Shown: positions 1-6,111 of the stretch, piece after piece
Layout: every line of letters begins with the position of its first letter
Position numbering within the stretch: position 1 is the stretch's first letter
Assembly: GCA_017479035.1 (NCBI GenBank)
Contig: JAFVCR010000027.1
Span: 1 to 8,723, forward strand
Reading direction: 5' to 3'
DNA from: Kiritimatiellia bacterium
Lineage (GTDB): Bacteria; Verrucomicrobiota; Kiritimatiellia; RFP12; UBA1067
DNA length: 8,723 bases
Translations under genes and position numbers: made by a program
The notes under the pieces: model-generated
Databases searched by the model: none
What the model was told of the DNA's origin: nothing
The model's input: the letters and a program-made list of their open reading frames with translations, nothing else

Positions 1-1172
1 CAAGTATATATTGCGGCGGAGGCTTTGCCGAGGTGGAGATCCACGGTGACGGTGAATTCTTTTTGTTCCATGACCTTTGCGAGGCGAGAGAGTTGGTCTT
101 TGCCGGCCACTTCGCCTTTGCGGTATGCCCATTCGCGGTCGTAGAAGACCTCTGCTTTGCGGTCGTCGACGGTGGCACCGGAGTAGCCGGCGGCGGCGAG
201 GACGCGTCCCCAATTGGGGTCTTGGCCGAACCATGATGTTTTGGCGAGTGGGCTTTTGGCGATGGCGCGTGCGGCTTTTTCGGCATCGCGGAGGGTTTTG
301 GCACCTTGGACGCGCACGGTGACGAATTTCGTGGCGCCTTCGCCGTCCATTGCCATTTGCCGTGCGAGGCTTGTGCCGACGGCGGCAAGAGCCTCGGCGA
401 AGGTGCGGTAGTCGGGGCTGGCGTGGTCGATGAGAGGATTGCCGGCGGCACCGGAGGCCATGATGATAACGGAGTCGTTGGTGGATTCGTCACCATCGAC
501 CACTACTTTGTTGAAGGAGACTTCGATTGCGCTTTTGAGGGCGCGGCGCAGCATTTGAGGGGTTATGGCGGCATCGGTAGTGATAAAGCCGAGCATTGTG
601 GCCATGTTGGGTTCGATCATGCCGGAGCCCTTGCAGATGCCGCCGATGGTTACGGTTTTGCCGCCGATTTTGACGCGCACGGCGGCCTGTTTGGGTTTGG
701 TGTCCGTAGTCATTATGGCCTTGGCGCAAGCGAGGGATGTGGAGGCGTTGCGTTTGAGGTTTTTGGCGGCGATGCGCATGCCGGAGAGCAGACGTTTGAC
801 GGGGAGGCGCCGGCCGATTACGCCGGTGGAGGCCACGGCTACGTGCGAGGGGGAGATGCCGAGTTCGCCGGCGGTGACGTTTGCGCAGAGGTGGGCATCG
901 GCCAAGCCGTCGGAGCCGGTGCATGCGTTGGCGCAGCCGCTGTTGGCGAGGATGGCTTGGAGGGTGCCGTTTGCGAGGATGGAGCGATCGAACAAAACGG
1001 GGGCGGCGGCCACTTGGTTGGTGGTGAAAACGCCAGCGGCGGCGCAGGGGTGCGCGGCGACAAGGAGGATAACGTCGTCGCGGTTTTCGTATTTGATTTG
1101 CGCGGCTGCGGAGGCGGCTTTGAAACCCTTGGCGGCGCACACGCCACCGTCTATTTCTTTGATGCTTGACAT
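1..1172 (-). CDS. argJ: Glutamate N-acetyltransferase / amino-acid acetyltransferase ArgJ (3' end cut off by window)
   Basis: ArgJ moves the acetyl group from N-acetylornithine to glutamate in the cyclic arginine pathway; some members also use acetyl-CoA. Reading the minus strand from the ATG at 1172-1170 gives 390 uninterrupted codons to the window edge. The N-terminus has the family's GGVxAxKGFKAA pattern (about residues 9-20). STGVIG (115-120) is the oxyanion-hole region. KGSGMIEPNMATML (181-194) is the self-cleavage site: the family is cut between Ala191 and Thr192, and Thr192 becomes the nucleophile of the beta chain. DGDESTND (227-233) and DPNWGRVLAAAG (318-329) are further family blocks. 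About 15 residues, normally ending in a CDLTxxYVxIN-like tail, are missing at the left edge. The start codon is fixed by family alignment; there is no Shine-Dalgarno, and the promoter lies immediately upstream. Whether it is mono- or bifunctional cannot be told from sequence. Third codon positions are strongly C-biased. Confidence 0.96.
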   Translation of the reverse strand, partial: MSSIKEIDGGVCAAKGFKAASAAAQIKYENRDDVILLVAAHPCAAAGVFTTNQVAAAPVLFDRSILANGTLQAILANSGCANACTGSDGLADAHLCANVTAGELGISPSHVAVASTGVIGRRLPVKRLLSGMRIAAKNLKRNASTSLACAKAIMTTDTKPKQAAVRVKIGGKTVTIGGICKGSGMIEPNMATMLGFITTDAAITPQMLRRALKSAIEVSFNKVVVDGDESTNDSVIIMASGAAGNPLIDHASPDYRTFAEALAAVGTSLARQMAMDGEGATKFVTVRVQGAKTLRDAEKAARAIAKSPLAKTSWFGQDPNWGRVLAAAGYSGATVDDRKAEVFYDREWAYRKGEVAGKDQLSRLAKVMEQKEFTVTVDLHLGKASAAIYT

Positions 1173-1179
1173 GGTGGAG

Positions 1180-1208
1180 ATTATAGCACATCCGCTGCGG
1201 ACGTGCAA
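1180..1208 (-). promoter_or_regulatory. argJ promoter, extended -10, probably leaderless
   Basis: On the minus strand there is a TTGCAC -35-like hexamer (1208-1203), a 17-bp spacer, and a perfect TATAAT (1185-1180) preceded by TG at the extended -10 position. A start 6-8 nt past the -10 falls at about 1172-1174, that is on or next to the argJ ATG. No Shine-Dalgarno lies between the -10 and the ATG, where the sequence is CTCCACC. The match at -35 is only TTG, but the -10 is ideal. Confidence 0.7.
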
Positions 1209-1235
1209 CACAAAAGGGGTTTGGCGGGGTGGAAG

Positions 1236-1250
1236 TTGCAGGAATTGCAA
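1236..1250. repeat. Small inverted repeat in argJ-pflB intergenic region
   Basis: TTGCA and TGCAA flank a 5-nt centre (GGAAT), making a perfect 15-bp dyad between the two divergent promoters. It could be a regulator site, but 5-bp arms are short enough to arise by chance. Confidence 0.3.
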
Positions 1251-1270
1251 GTGGAAATGCGAATAGTCCA

Positions 1271-1293
1271 TAAATTGAAATCATTACAATTTA
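1271..1293. promoter_or_regulatory. Candidate operator (7-bp inverted repeat) upstream of pflB -35
   Basis: TAAATTG (1271-1277) and CAATTTA (1287-1293) form a perfect inverted repeat around a 9-nt spacer, ending 3 bp before the pflB -35. The dyad centre is about 50 bp upstream of the inferred transcription start, where activators often bind. The TTG...CAA arrangement recalls CRP/FNR-type or Rex-type sites, but the spacing does not match the textbook consensus of either. The regulator is therefore unnamed. Confidence 0.4.
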
Positions 1294-1296
1294 GAC

Positions 1297-1325
1297 TTGC
1301 AAACTGCGTCAAAAAAAGGTATAAT
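1297..1325 (+). promoter_or_regulatory. pflB promoter
   Basis: TTGCAA (1297-1302), a 17-bp spacer and a perfect TATAAT (1320-1325). Transcription should begin near 1332 and give a leader of about 46 nt before the pflB ATG. The -35 resembles that of the divergent argJ promoter (TTGCAC). Confidence 0.75.
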
Positions 1326-1365
1326 GGCGGGGTAATTTCGTTATGCGCAAGCCATGCATACGTAC

Positions 1366-1370
1366 AGGAG
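1366..1370 (+). promoter_or_regulatory. Ribosome binding site deciding the pflB start
   Basis: AGGAG stands 7 nt before the ATG at 1378. An in-frame ATG at 1354 has no Shine-Dalgarno and would add eight residues that do not resemble the family N-terminus, so 1378 is preferred. Confidence 0.8.
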
Positions 1371-1377
1371 CAGTAAA

Positions 1378-3618
1378 ATGAGAAAAGAATGGGAATCGTT
1401 CGAGGGTGGACGCTGGGAGACGGAGATAAATGTTTCCGACTTCGTGCAGCGCAACTACAAGCCTTATGACGGCGATGCGTCGTTCCTGGCAGGGCCTACA
1501 CCGGCAACGGATAAACTTTGGGGGCATCTCCAGGAGTTGTTCAAGGAGTCGCGCAAAAAAGGCGGCGTGCTGGATATGGATGCAGATACGGTGAGCGACA
1601 TCAATGCGTATCCGGCGGGCTATCTGGACAAGGATCTTGAAAAGGTGGTGGGGTTGCAGACCGATGCGCCGCTGAAGCGCGCGTTTATGCCGTATGGCGG
1701 CATAAAGATGGCGGAGGAGTCGCTCACGACATACGGTTACACGCCGAATCCCGAATTGCACAAGATCTTCACGGTGTATCACAAGACGCACAACCAGGGC
1801 GTGTTTGACGCATACACGCCGGAGATTAGGCTTGCGCGCAAGTCCAAGATCATTACCGGTTTGCCCGATACCTACGGGCGCGGCCGCATCGTGGGCGACT
1901 ACCGCCGCATTGCGCTGTATGGCATCGATAGGCTCATCGAGGCGAAGGAATACGATTTTGCGCATATCGGCGATGGCAACATGACCGAGGACGTGATACG
2001 TCTGCGCGAGGAAGTGGCCGAGCAGATCAAGGCTCTCAAGAAAATGAAGGACCTGGGCAAAACGTACGGGTTCGACATTTCCCAGCCGGCGAAGGACGCG
2101 AAGGAGGCCGTGCAGTGGCTGTATTTCGGGTATCTGGCGGCGATACGCACGCAGAACGGCGCGGCAATGTCGATCGGGCGCATTTCCACGTTCATCGACA
2201 TTTACATCGAGCGCGATCTTGCGGCGGGGAAGATTACGGAGGCCGATGCGCAGGAGTTGATAGACCATCTCGTTTTGAAACTGCGCATGGTGAAGTTCGC
2301 GCGCATACCGTCCTACAATGAACTTTTCAGCGGGGATCCGGTGTGGGCGACGCTTTCGATAGCGGGCATAGGCATCGACGGGCGGCACATGGTGACGAAA
2401 AACGATTTCCGCCTTGTCCATACGCTCGAGAACATGGGGCCTTCCCCCGAGCCTAACATGACAATTCTCTATTCGAGGCGGCTGCCCAAGCCGTTCCGCG
2501 ACTACTGCGCGAAGGTTTCGATCGATACGTCCTCGATGCAATACGAGAACGACGACGTGATGCGCCCGGTGTGGGGGGACGACTACGCAATCTGCTGCTG
2601 CGTCTCCGCAACGCAGGTGGGCAAAGAAATGCAGTTCTTCGGGGCGCGCGCAAACCTTGCCAAGTGCCTGCTCTACGCAATCAATGGCGGGCGCGACATG
2701 AAGACGGGGTTGCAGGTGGGGCCGTGCCTGCGCGCGGTTCAGGGAGACGGGCCGCTGGATTATGATGACGTGATCGCCAAATACAAGGACATGATGAACT
2801 GGCTCGCGCGGCTCTACGTCAACACCTTGAACCTCATCCACTACATGCACGACAAGTATTACTACGAGGCGGCAGAGCTCGCCTTGATAGATACCAACGT
2901 GCGCCGTACGTTTGCAACGGGCATTGCTGGTTTCTCGCATGCGGTGGACTCCCTGTGCGCGATCAAATACGCCAAGGTGTATCCGATACGCGACGAAAGC
3001 GGCCTCATCGTGGACTTCCGCACCGAGGGCGAATTCCCCCGCTACGGCAACGATGACGATCGCGCGGATGAAATCGCAGTGCGCCTGTTGAAGATGTTTC
3101 TCCATCGCGTCAAGCAGCACCACACGTACCGCAACGCAGAGCCTACGACCTCGATTCTCACGATCACGTCGAACGTCGTTTACGGCAAGGCAACAGGCAA
3201 CACGCCCGACGGCCGCCGCGCCGGCGCACCGTTCGCGCCGGGTGCCAACCCGTCCTACGGGGCAGAAAAAGAAGGCTTGCTCGCGTCGCTCAACTCCGTT
3301 GCGAAACTGCCGTACGAATATGCCCTCGATGGTATTTCCAACACGCAGACGATTTCGCCGGGCGCGTTGGGCAACACGCCGGAAGAGCGTATCCAGAACC
3401 TCGTTACGACGATGGATGGATACTTTGAGAAAGGTGCGCACCACCTCAACGTGAACGTGTTTGGCGTGGACAAACTGCTCGACTGCCAGGCGCATCCCGA
3501 GAAGCCCGAATATGCCAACTTCACGATTCGCGTCTCCGGATATGCGGTGAAGTTCATCGATCTCACCAAGGAACAGCAGGACGATGTTATCGCCCGCACG
3601 TGCCACGCCACGCTTTGA
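1378..3618 (+). CDS. pflB: Formate C-acetyltransferase (pyruvate formate-lyase)
   Basis: This cytoplasmic glycyl-radical enzyme converts pyruvate and CoA to acetyl-CoA and formate in anaerobic mixed-acid fermentation. The 746-aa product is close to the usual ~760 aa and matches PflB along its whole length. It starts MRKEWESFEGGRW, and near the N-terminus has NVSDFVQRNYKPYDGDASFLAG. It also carries KTHNQGVFDAYTPEIR, LPDTYGRGRIVGDYRR and GPSPEPNMTILYS. The active-site pair is Cys407-Cys408, inside an unusual CCC run (406-408) where most homologues have ACC. The C-terminal radical loop is RVSGYAV, with Gly721 as the radical site. It needs an activating enzyme (PflA, radical SAM), which is not encoded nearby. 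Its own promoter and terminator make it monocistronic. The RVSGYAV loop and double-Cys site favour true PFL over other glycyl-radical enzymes such as glycerol or choline lyases. Confidence 0.97.
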   Translation: MRKEWESFEGGRWETEINVSDFVQRNYKPYDGDASFLAGPTPATDKLWGHLQELFKESRKKGGVLDMDADTVSDINAYPAGYLDKDLEKVVGLQTDAPLKRAFMPYGGIKMAEESLTTYGYTPNPELHKIFTVYHKTHNQGVFDAYTPEIRLARKSKIITGLPDTYGRGRIVGDYRRIALYGIDRLIEAKEYDFAHIGDGNMTEDVIRLREEVAEQIKALKKMKDLGKTYGFDISQPAKDAKEAVQWLYFGYLAAIRTQNGAAMSIGRISTFIDIYIERDLAAGKITEADAQELIDHLVLKLRMVKFARIPSYNELFSGDPVWATLSIAGIGIDGRHMVTKNDFRLVHTLENMGPSPEPNMTILYSRRLPKPFRDYCAKVSIDTSSMQYENDDVMRPVWGDDYAICCCVSATQVGKEMQFFGARANLAKCLLYAINGGRDMKTGLQVGPCLRAVQGDGPLDYDDVIAKYKDMMNWLARLYVNTLNLIHYMHDKYYYEAAELALIDTNVRRTFATGIAGFSHAVDSLCAIKYAKVYPIRDESGLIVDFRTEGEFPRYGNDDDRADEIAVRLLKMFLHRVKQHHTYRNAEPTTSILTITSNVVYGKATGNTPDGRRAGAPFAPGANPSYGAEKEGLLASLNSVAKLPYEYALDGISNTQTISPGALGNTPEERIQNLVTTMDGYFEKGAHHLNVNVFGVDKLLDCQAHPEKPEYANFTIRVSGYAVKFIDLTKEQQDDVIARTCHATL

Positions 3619-3644
3619 GAGGTGCGGCAGAGAAGGTGAAAAAT

Positions 3645-3675
3645 GTGCGCGGGAGCAATCCCGCGCACGTTTTTT
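3645..3675 (+). terminator. Intrinsic terminator of pflB
   Basis: A perfect 10-bp GC-rich stem (GTGCGCGGGA with TCCCGCGCAC) closes a GCAA tetraloop. It is followed by G and six T. It starts 27 bp after the pflB stop codon. Confidence 0.93.
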
Positions 3676-3707
3676 GTGGTGCGTTTGCCAGGGAGGCGTC
3701 AAGTTGC

Positions 3708-3736
3708 TTGACGTATCGGCGGAAATATGGTATACT
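3708..3736 (+). promoter_or_regulatory. Promoter of the tRNA-Ala gene
   Basis: TTGACG (3708-3713), a 17-bp spacer and TATACT (3731-3736). This is a near-consensus sigma-70 promoter with an expected start near 3743, about 25 nt before the mature tRNA 5' end. Confidence 0.8.
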
Positions 3737-3767
3737 GTGGCACGTTTCCCGCCGATGGCGGCAGCAA

Positions 3768-3843
3768 GGGGATATAGCTCAGTTGGTAGAGCGCTTCAAT
3801 GGCATTGAAGAGGTCGCGGGTTCGACTCCCACTATCTCCACCA
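3768..3843 (+). tRNA. tRNA-Ala (anticodon GGC)
   Basis: This is a 76-nt cloverleaf with encoded CCA. The acceptor GGGGATA pairs with TATCTCC and includes the G3-U70 wobble pair, the main alanine identity element. The D arm is GCTC/GAGC and the anticodon stem CTTCA/TGAAG is perfect. The loop ATGGCAT gives anticodon GGC, which reads GCC, a very common Ala codon in argJ. The T loop is TTCGACT. The T stem (GCGGG with CCCAC) has one C50 x A64 mismatch. It lies between the pflB terminator and the oad promoter. I see no clear terminator of its own after the CCA. Confidence 0.97.
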
Positions 3844-3906
3844 TCTTCCCAAAAGACGAAAATTCTCTTCGCGTTTATCATTTATTGTCCATTGTGAACT
3901 TTTGGC

Positions 3907-3935
3907 TTGAAATCTGGCATTATATTAGATATAAT
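3907..3935 (+). promoter_or_regulatory. Promoter of the oadGAB operon
   Basis: TTGAAA (3907-3912), a 17-bp spacer and a perfect TATAAT (3930-3935). Transcription should start near 3942, leaving a leader of about 39 nt before oadG. The surrounding sequence is AT-rich compared with the rest of the window. The -10 is embedded in a palindrome, described separately. Confidence 0.8.
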
Positions 3936-3937
3936 GC
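3917..3937. promoter_or_regulatory. Candidate operator: palindrome over the oad -10
   Basis: GCATTATAT and ATATAATGC form a perfect 9+9 bp inverted repeat around a 3-nt centre (TAG). It covers the whole -10 hexamer and half of the promoter spacer. A dimeric repressor bound here would block RNA polymerase. No regulator gene lies nearby and I cannot name a family. Confidence 0.5.
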
Positions 3938-3980
3938 GACAACCTTTTTGTACAGTTTTCTGGAGAGTCAGGAGTAGGTT

Positions 3981-4205
3981 ATGGAAGAACTAGCGCAGGG
4001 CTTGGTGCTGATGGTGGCCGGGATGGGCATCGTCTATCTGTTTCTGCTGTTGTTGATATTCGTCTCGAAGCACACGTGCGCGTTCGTGGCGCGGTTCAAC
4101 GGGATTTTCCCGGAGGAAGCGCCGAAAAAGGCTCCTCGCCCGGCAACGGCTGGCGGAGACGACGAAGCGGTGGCACTTGCGATAGCAGTGGCGCTTCAGA
4201 GGTAA
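3981..4205 (+). CDS. oadG: Sodium-pump decarboxylase gamma subunit (OadG family)
   Basis: This 74-aa small membrane subunit links the biotin-carrying alpha subunit to the membrane beta subunit in Na+-translocating decarboxylases. One hydrophobic segment (about residues 7-28, with the GMGIVYLFLLLLIF core typical of the family) is followed by a basic stretch. A hydrophilic Pro/Lys-rich linker then leads to a short acidic-to-hydrophobic tail (DDEAVALAIAVALQR), as seen in OadG homologues. The length is normal for the family. AGGAG (3970-3974) stands 6 nt before the ATG. It is the first gene of the operon, 32 bp before oadA, and the order gamma-alpha-beta is the one known from Klebsiella. Sequence similarity in this family is low, so the call rests on topology, tail and position. 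The C-terminal histidines linked to metal binding in some OadG proteins are absent. Confidence 0.88.
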   Translation: MEELAQGLVLMVAGMGIVYLFLLLLIFVSKHTCAFVARFNGIFPEEAPKKAPRPATAGGDDEAVALAIAVALQR

Positions 4206-4237
4206 TCCACGCAATTTCATTCTAAAAGGACAAACAA

Positions 4238-6031
4238 ATGGCAAAGAAGACCGTAAAGTTCATGTGCACCGCATTCCGCGACGGGTTTCAGTCTGTCGTT
4301 GGCGCGCGCGTTCTCTCCAAAGACTTCCTTCCCTCGGTGGAGGCTGCATACGATGCCGGCATCCGCTGGTTCGAGGCGGGCGGCGGCGCCCGGTTCCAGT
4401 CCTGCTATTTCTACTGCCAGGAAGATGTGTTTGACGTGATGGACGCGTTCCGCAAGGCGGCACCGGAGGCCGATTTGCAGACGCTTTCGCGCGGCGTGAA
4501 CGTGGTGGGGCTCGATTCGCAGCCGTCCGACATGATCAAACTCCATGCGCAGATGTTCAAGAAGCACGGCATGAGCTCGATCCGCAACTTCGACGCGCTC
4601 AACGACGTGAACAACCTCAAGTGGTCCGGCCAGTGCATCCACGATGCGGGGCTGAACCATGAAGTGGTGGTGACGATGATGGGGTTGCCGCCGGGAATCG
4701 ACAACCAGGGCACGCACACGCCGGAGTTTTATCTCGGGCGGCTCAAACTCATAAAAGAAGCGGGCATCCCCTTTGACCGCGTGTGCTTCAAGGACGCATC
4801 GGGCACGTCGACGCCCACGACCGTATACAACACGATGAAACTCGCCCGCCAGTTCCTGGGCAAGGACGTGCATATCCAGTTCCACAGCCACGAAACGGCC
4901 GGCAATGGCGTGGCGTGCTATCTTGCGGCGTTGCGCGGCGGCGCGGACGGCCTTGACCTTTCGATGGCGCCCATGAGCGGCGGCACCTGCCAGCCCGACA
5001 TCATCACTCTCTGGCACGCGCTTGACGGAGACCCCGACTTCGGCTTCGATTTCGACATCAAGAAAATCAAGGCCGCAGAGGACATGTTCAAGAATGCGAT
5101 GAGCAAATACTTCCTCCCGCCGGAGGCGATGAGCGTGAACCCGCAGATTGTTTGGTCCCCGATGCCCGGCGGCGCGCTTACGGCCAATACCCAGATGCTG
5201 CGCGACAACAACATGATGGACAAATACGACGACATGATCGCCGAGATGTACGACTGCGTGCGCCTGGGCGGTTTCGGCACGTCGGTGACGCCTGTGAGCC
5301 AGTTCTACGCGCAGCAGGCCATACAGAACGTCATGTTCGGCAAGTTCGTGAAGTTCGCACCCGGCTACGCAAAGATGGTTTTGGGTTATTTCGGCAAGAC
5401 ACCCGTTGCGCCGGATCCGGAAATCGTGAAGAAAGCCGCCGAATTCATGAAACTCGAACCGACCACCAAGACGGTTCTCGAAATCAACAACGCCGACCCC
5501 AAGAAGGGACGCGGCCCGGCGGAACAGCGCCTCAAGGATGCCGGGCTGCCTATCACGGACGAAAACGTATTCATCTCCGCCTCGTGCCAGGAAAAGGGCA
5601 TACTCTTCCTCCAGGGCAAGGGGCCGATGGGATGCCGTTTCGCCGAGGATGCAAAGCCGGCGGCAGGCAAGGGCGGCCCGGTGACCGTCACCATCAACGG
5701 CAAGGCATACGGCGTTGAAATCAAGGGCGACGGCAAGGCAGTGGTGAACGGCAAGGAAGTGGCGTTCAAGGCGGAGGACGGCATCAAGGCCGCACCCGCA
5801 GCTGCAGCCGCGCCCGCAGGCGGCGTGGAAGTGAAAGCACCCGTGCCGGGCATGATTTTGCGCATTACGGCGCAGACGGGGACGCACGTCGAAAAGGGCG
5901 ATGAGATCCTCGTAATGGACGTGATGAAGATGGAAACACCCGTCACCGCGCCCGAAGCCGGCACCGTGACGCTCGCCGTGGCGGCGACCGACAAGGTTGC
6001 CACTGGCGACACCCTCGCCACCATCGGTTGA
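4238..6031 (+). CDS. oadA: Biotin-dependent decarboxylase alpha subunit, oxaloacetate decarboxylase type
   Basis: The 597-aa protein would transfer CO2 from oxaloacetate to biotin, giving pyruvate. The carboxybiotin is then decarboxylated by OadB with Na+ export. Residues about 5-270 form the TIM-barrel carboxyltransferase. TAFRDGFQS holds the metal/substrate Asp, FKDASG holds the catalytic Lys185, and FHSHETAG holds metal ligands His216 and His218. A PYC/OADA-type association region runs from about 290 to 480. A VTVTINGKAY segment starts near 482, followed by an Ala/Pro-rich linker (518-528). The biotinyl domain (532-597) has VMKMET with biotin acceptor Lys564, 33 residues from the C-terminus, as usual. 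AAGGA stands 7 nt before the ATG. The barrel motifs are divergent (RDGFQS for RDGHQS, KDASG for KDMAG, FHSHETAG for HxHxTTG), so another 2-oxo-acid substrate or a pyruvate carboxylase B role is possible. The adjacent OadB and OadG favour a sodium pump. Confidence 0.9.
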   Translation: MAKKTVKFMCTAFRDGFQSVVGARVLSKDFLPSVEAAYDAGIRWFEAGGGARFQSCYFYCQEDVFDVMDAFRKAAPEADLQTLSRGVNVVGLDSQPSDMIKLHAQMFKKHGMSSIRNFDALNDVNNLKWSGQCIHDAGLNHEVVVTMMGLPPGIDNQGTHTPEFYLGRLKLIKEAGIPFDRVCFKDASGTSTPTTVYNTMKLARQFLGKDVHIQFHSHETAGNGVACYLAALRGGADGLDLSMAPMSGGTCQPDIITLWHALDGDPDFGFDFDIKKIKAAEDMFKNAMSKYFLPPEAMSVNPQIVWSPMPGGALTANTQMLRDNNMMDKYDDMIAEMYDCVRLGGFGTSVTPVSQFYAQQAIQNVMFGKFVKFAPGYAKMVLGYFGKTPVAPDPEIVKKAAEFMKLEPTTKTVLEINNADPKKGRGPAEQRLKDAGLPITDENVFISASCQEKGILFLQGKGPMGCRFAEDAKPAAGKGGPVTVTINGKAYGVEIKGDGKAVVNGKEVAFKAEDGIKAAPAAAAAPAGGVEVKAPVPGMILRITAQTGTHVEKGDEILVMDVMKMETPVTAPEAGTVTLAVAATDKVATGDTLATIG

Positions 6032-6033
6032 CA

Positions 6034-6085
6034 ATGAAACTACGGAAAACGCGGAACTTTTGTTTCCGCGTTCTTCCGGTTTCAT
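6034..6085 (+). other. Long intercistronic hairpin between oadA and oadB
   Basis: A 21-bp imperfect stem fills most of the 80-bp gap. ATGAAAC (6034-6040) pairs with GTTTCAT (6079-6085). CGGAA (6043-6047) pairs with TTCCG (6074-6078), and AACGCGGAA (6048-6056) pairs with TTCCGCGTT (6064-6072). The bulges are TA on the left and one C on the right; the loop is CTTTTGT. No T-tract follows, so it is not a normal intrinsic terminator. A processing or stabilising role that sets subunit ratios is plausible. Confidence 0.65.
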
Positions 6086-6099
6086 TCCGTGGTTTGAAA

Positions 6100-6104
6100 A
6101 AGGA
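6100..6104 (+). promoter_or_regulatory. Ribosome binding site deciding the oadB start
   Basis: AAGGA stands 7 nt before the ATG at 6112, and this start gives a clean signal peptide. The in-frame upstream starts (TTG at 6028, ATG at 6034) lie in or beside the hairpin, lack a Shine-Dalgarno, and would put a basic stretch before the signal peptide. Confidence 0.75.
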
Positions 6105-6111
6105 ATTTCAA

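Noticed and set aside
306..1169. A 287-codon Gly-rich plus-strand frame over argJ
   Set aside because: The opposite strand encodes a textbook ArgJ. The Gly-rich product is the complement of its Ala/Pro-rich codons.
1309..3702. A 797-codon open frame on the minus strand opposite pflB
   Set aside because: It is a mirror of the biased codon use of pflB, has an Arg/His-rich composition with no recognisable motif, and runs through the pflB promoter and terminator. PflB itself is unambiguous.
3600..3977. Small plus- and minus-strand proteins across the tRNA
   Set aside because: The GDIAQLVERFNG-like and SGSRTRDLF-like peptides are well-known false translations of tRNA genes.
4217..6085. A 622-codon open frame on the minus strand opposite oadA
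   Set aside because: It is an antisense shadow of a strongly conserved gene, rich in His/Arg/Ala, without family similarity, and ends beyond the oadA ribosome binding site.
6034..6085. Intrinsic terminator after oadA
   Set aside because: The stem is long, but no T-tract follows on the plus strand, and oadB downstream has no separate promoter that I can see.
6028..6111. Longer oadB starting at TTG 6028 or ATG 6034
   Set aside because: There is no ribosome binding site at those positions, the starts lie in or beside the hairpin, and the added residues would precede a clear signal peptide. The start at 6112 has AAGGA at proper spacing.
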